From the NCBI RefSeq assembly GCF_900769625.1, contig NZ_CAAGHK010000006.1, positions 1-6,086 on the forward strand: a DNA stretch of 6,086 bases, read 5' to 3'. This document shows, in pieces, positions 5,155 through 6,086 of this stretch. The position numbers and the translations under genes are program-made. Each line of letters opens with the position of its first letter. Within the stretch, counting starts at the first letter, position 1. The notes under the pieces are model-generated. The model had not been told where the DNA came from. It did not search any database and worked only from the letters and a program-made list of their open reading frames with translations. The DNA comes from an uncultured Clostridium sp. GTDB taxonomy: Bacteria; Bacillota; Clostridia; Clostridiales; Clostridiaceae.

Positions 5155-6006
5155 ATGGTTTCAAATAAAGGAAAAAAGTTTAATATAATTCTTACAGTAT
5201 TTATGCTGGCTTTATCGTTATTTTTCTTATTCCCTATCATATGGATGGTTGTAAATTCTTTTAAACCAGAAGCAATGATAACACAGGATATGAACAGCAT
5301 AGCAGCATTCCTGCCACCATTTAGTTTTGACAATTTCTTTGATAATTATATAACTGTTATCACAAACAGCAGTTTAATGAGATATATGTGCAATACATTA
5401 GTTTATGCAGCAATATTAATAGTCTTAAGTATCATAGTAAATGGCTTGGCTGGATATGCATTAGCTAAGATAAATTTCCCATTTAAAGAAGGATGGGTAT
5501 TTATAATACTGCTTCTTATGATAGTTCCTATGGAAACTATATCAATAATTCACTTTTTAATGATTGCAAAAACTGGTTTATTAAATACTGTAGTTGGGTA
5601 TATTCTTCCAATGATAGTAAGTCCATTTAACATATTCTTATTCAGACAGGTGTTTATAAAATTACCAGATGATTTATATGAAGCAGCACAGCTTGATTAC
5701 TGCGGACCTATAAAATATTTCTTTAAAGTTGTTATACCAATGTCAAAATCTATTGTAGCAACAGTTGGTGTATTTACTTTCTTAGGAATATGGAATGATT
5801 TCTTATGGCCATCACTTGTATTTACATCAAGCAGGTTATTAACAGTTCAGATTGGATTAAATTCAATTACTGCAAATGATAATATTACAACAGGTCAAGT
5901 ATTAGCAACTATAACACTAGTTACAATACCAATATTAATAGTATACTCTTTATTCTCTAAACAGTTAGTAGAAGGAGCAATGTCATCAGGATCTAAAGAA
6001 GGCTAA
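5155..6006 (+). CDS. Sugar ABC transporter permease, MalG/UgpE type
   Basis: This 283-residue membrane protein is the second permease subunit, pairing with the product of the gene just upstream. The chosen start (5155) follows a strong AAAGGAGG. It opens with a hydrophobic helix (about 9-33) ending in PIIWMVVNSFKP, a MalG/UgpE hallmark. Further membrane segments lie near 77-102, 112-136, 144-165, 197-218 and 247-268. The conserved GYALAK (100-105) precedes the third helix. The EAA docking loop reads EAAQLDYCGPIKYFFKVVIP (176-195); the normal DG is DY, with Gly two positions later (184). The family-typical GIWNDFLWPSLVF (211-223) and a C-terminal KQLVEGAMSSGSKEG follow. The length is typical. 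It sits 1 nt after the first permease and 33 nt before the ATPase start. Confidence 0.93.
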   Translation: MVSNKGKKFNIILTVFMLALSLFFLFPIIWMVVNSFKPEAMITQDMNSIAAFLPPFSFDNFFDNYITVITNSSLMRYMCNTLVYAAILIVLSIIVNGLAGYALAKINFPFKEGWVFIILLLMIVPMETISIIHFLMIAKTGLLNTVVGYILPMIVSPFNIFLFRQVFIKLPDDLYEAAQLDYCGPIKYFFKVVIPMSKSIVATVGVFTFLGIWNDFLWPSLVFTSSRLLTVQIGLNSITANDNITTGQVLATITLVTIPILIVYSLFSKQLVEGAMSSGSKEG

Positions 6007-6039
6007 AAACAAGATAAAAAGAAAGGTTAGGCGATAAGA

Positions 6040-6086
6040 ATGGGATTTATAGAATTCAAGAACGTGGATAAACAATATAAAAATGC
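6040..6086 (+). CDS. ABC transporter ATP-binding protein, partial (N-terminus only)
   Basis: The frame starting at ATG 6040 encodes MGFIEFKNVDKQYKNA before the window ends. The pattern IEFKNV-K-Y is the standard first strand of ABC ATPases, ending just before the aromatic A-loop region that stacks on ATP. Walker A and later motifs lie outside the window. The start is supported by an in-frame TAG at 6028-6030 and a modest AGG (6029-6031) 8 nt upstream; AAAGG (6022-6026) is a more distant alternative. As the fourth gene of a sugar ABC operon it is most likely the energising MalK/MsmK/UgpC-type subunit. A MacB-type or unrelated ATPase cannot be excluded from 16 residues. Presence here matters because many Clostridia sugar operons lack their own ATPase. 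Confidence 0.72.
   Translation, partial: MGFIEFKNVDKQYKN

Noticed and set aside
5070..5333. 87-codon open frame on the minus strand
   Set aside because: It spans the junction of two clear permease genes on the opposite strand and has no supporting signals.

Overview
The window is AT-rich chromosomal DNA whose codon use, strong AGGAGG-type ribosome-binding sites and protein families point to a low-GC Gram-positive bacterium, most likely a gut-type member of the Clostridia (Lachnospiraceae or a relative). This is inference from protein style; no rRNA or tRNA gene is present to place it more exactly.

Left part (1-1431, plus strand). Positions 1-313 hold no supportable gene, but carry a promoter, an 8-bp inverted repeat and a possible small RNA pseudoknot. 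These precede a decayed MATE-family efflux transporter (314-721), which has an in-frame TAG at codon 36 and stops after about 135 of the usual ~450 codons. A separate promoter then leads to an apparently intact flavodoxin-like protein (901-1431), whose start is better placed at 901 than at the upstream ATG at 850.

Middle (1432-1741). This is a gene-free stretch between convergent genes, with one long hairpin (1532-1576). Its U-tract lies on the minus-strand side, so it mainly suits termination of the LacI-type gene.

Right part (1742-6086). This is a complete-looking carbohydrate-uptake locus. A LacI/GalR-type regulator (minus, 1742-2773) is divergent from an operon with four members in view. 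These are a lipoprotein solute-binding protein (2943-4262), two MalF/MalG-type permeases (4284-5153 and 5155-6006), and the first 16 codons of an ABC ATPase (from 6040) cut by the window edge. The regulator probably senses the transported sugar or a derivative and controls the operon. The sugar cannot be named from sequence.

The most notable region is the 169-bp divergent intergenic segment. It holds an extended -10 promoter for each direction and a near-consensus catabolite-repression (cre-like) site in the operon promoter spacer. From about the transcription start it holds three exact copies of the palindrome TAACCGGTTA at a strict 12-bp period. The same repeats would fold into a perfect 12-bp hairpin at the 5' end of the operon mRNA. 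I see no clearly new multi-gene system here; the operator array and its leader structure are the best candidates for something unusual.
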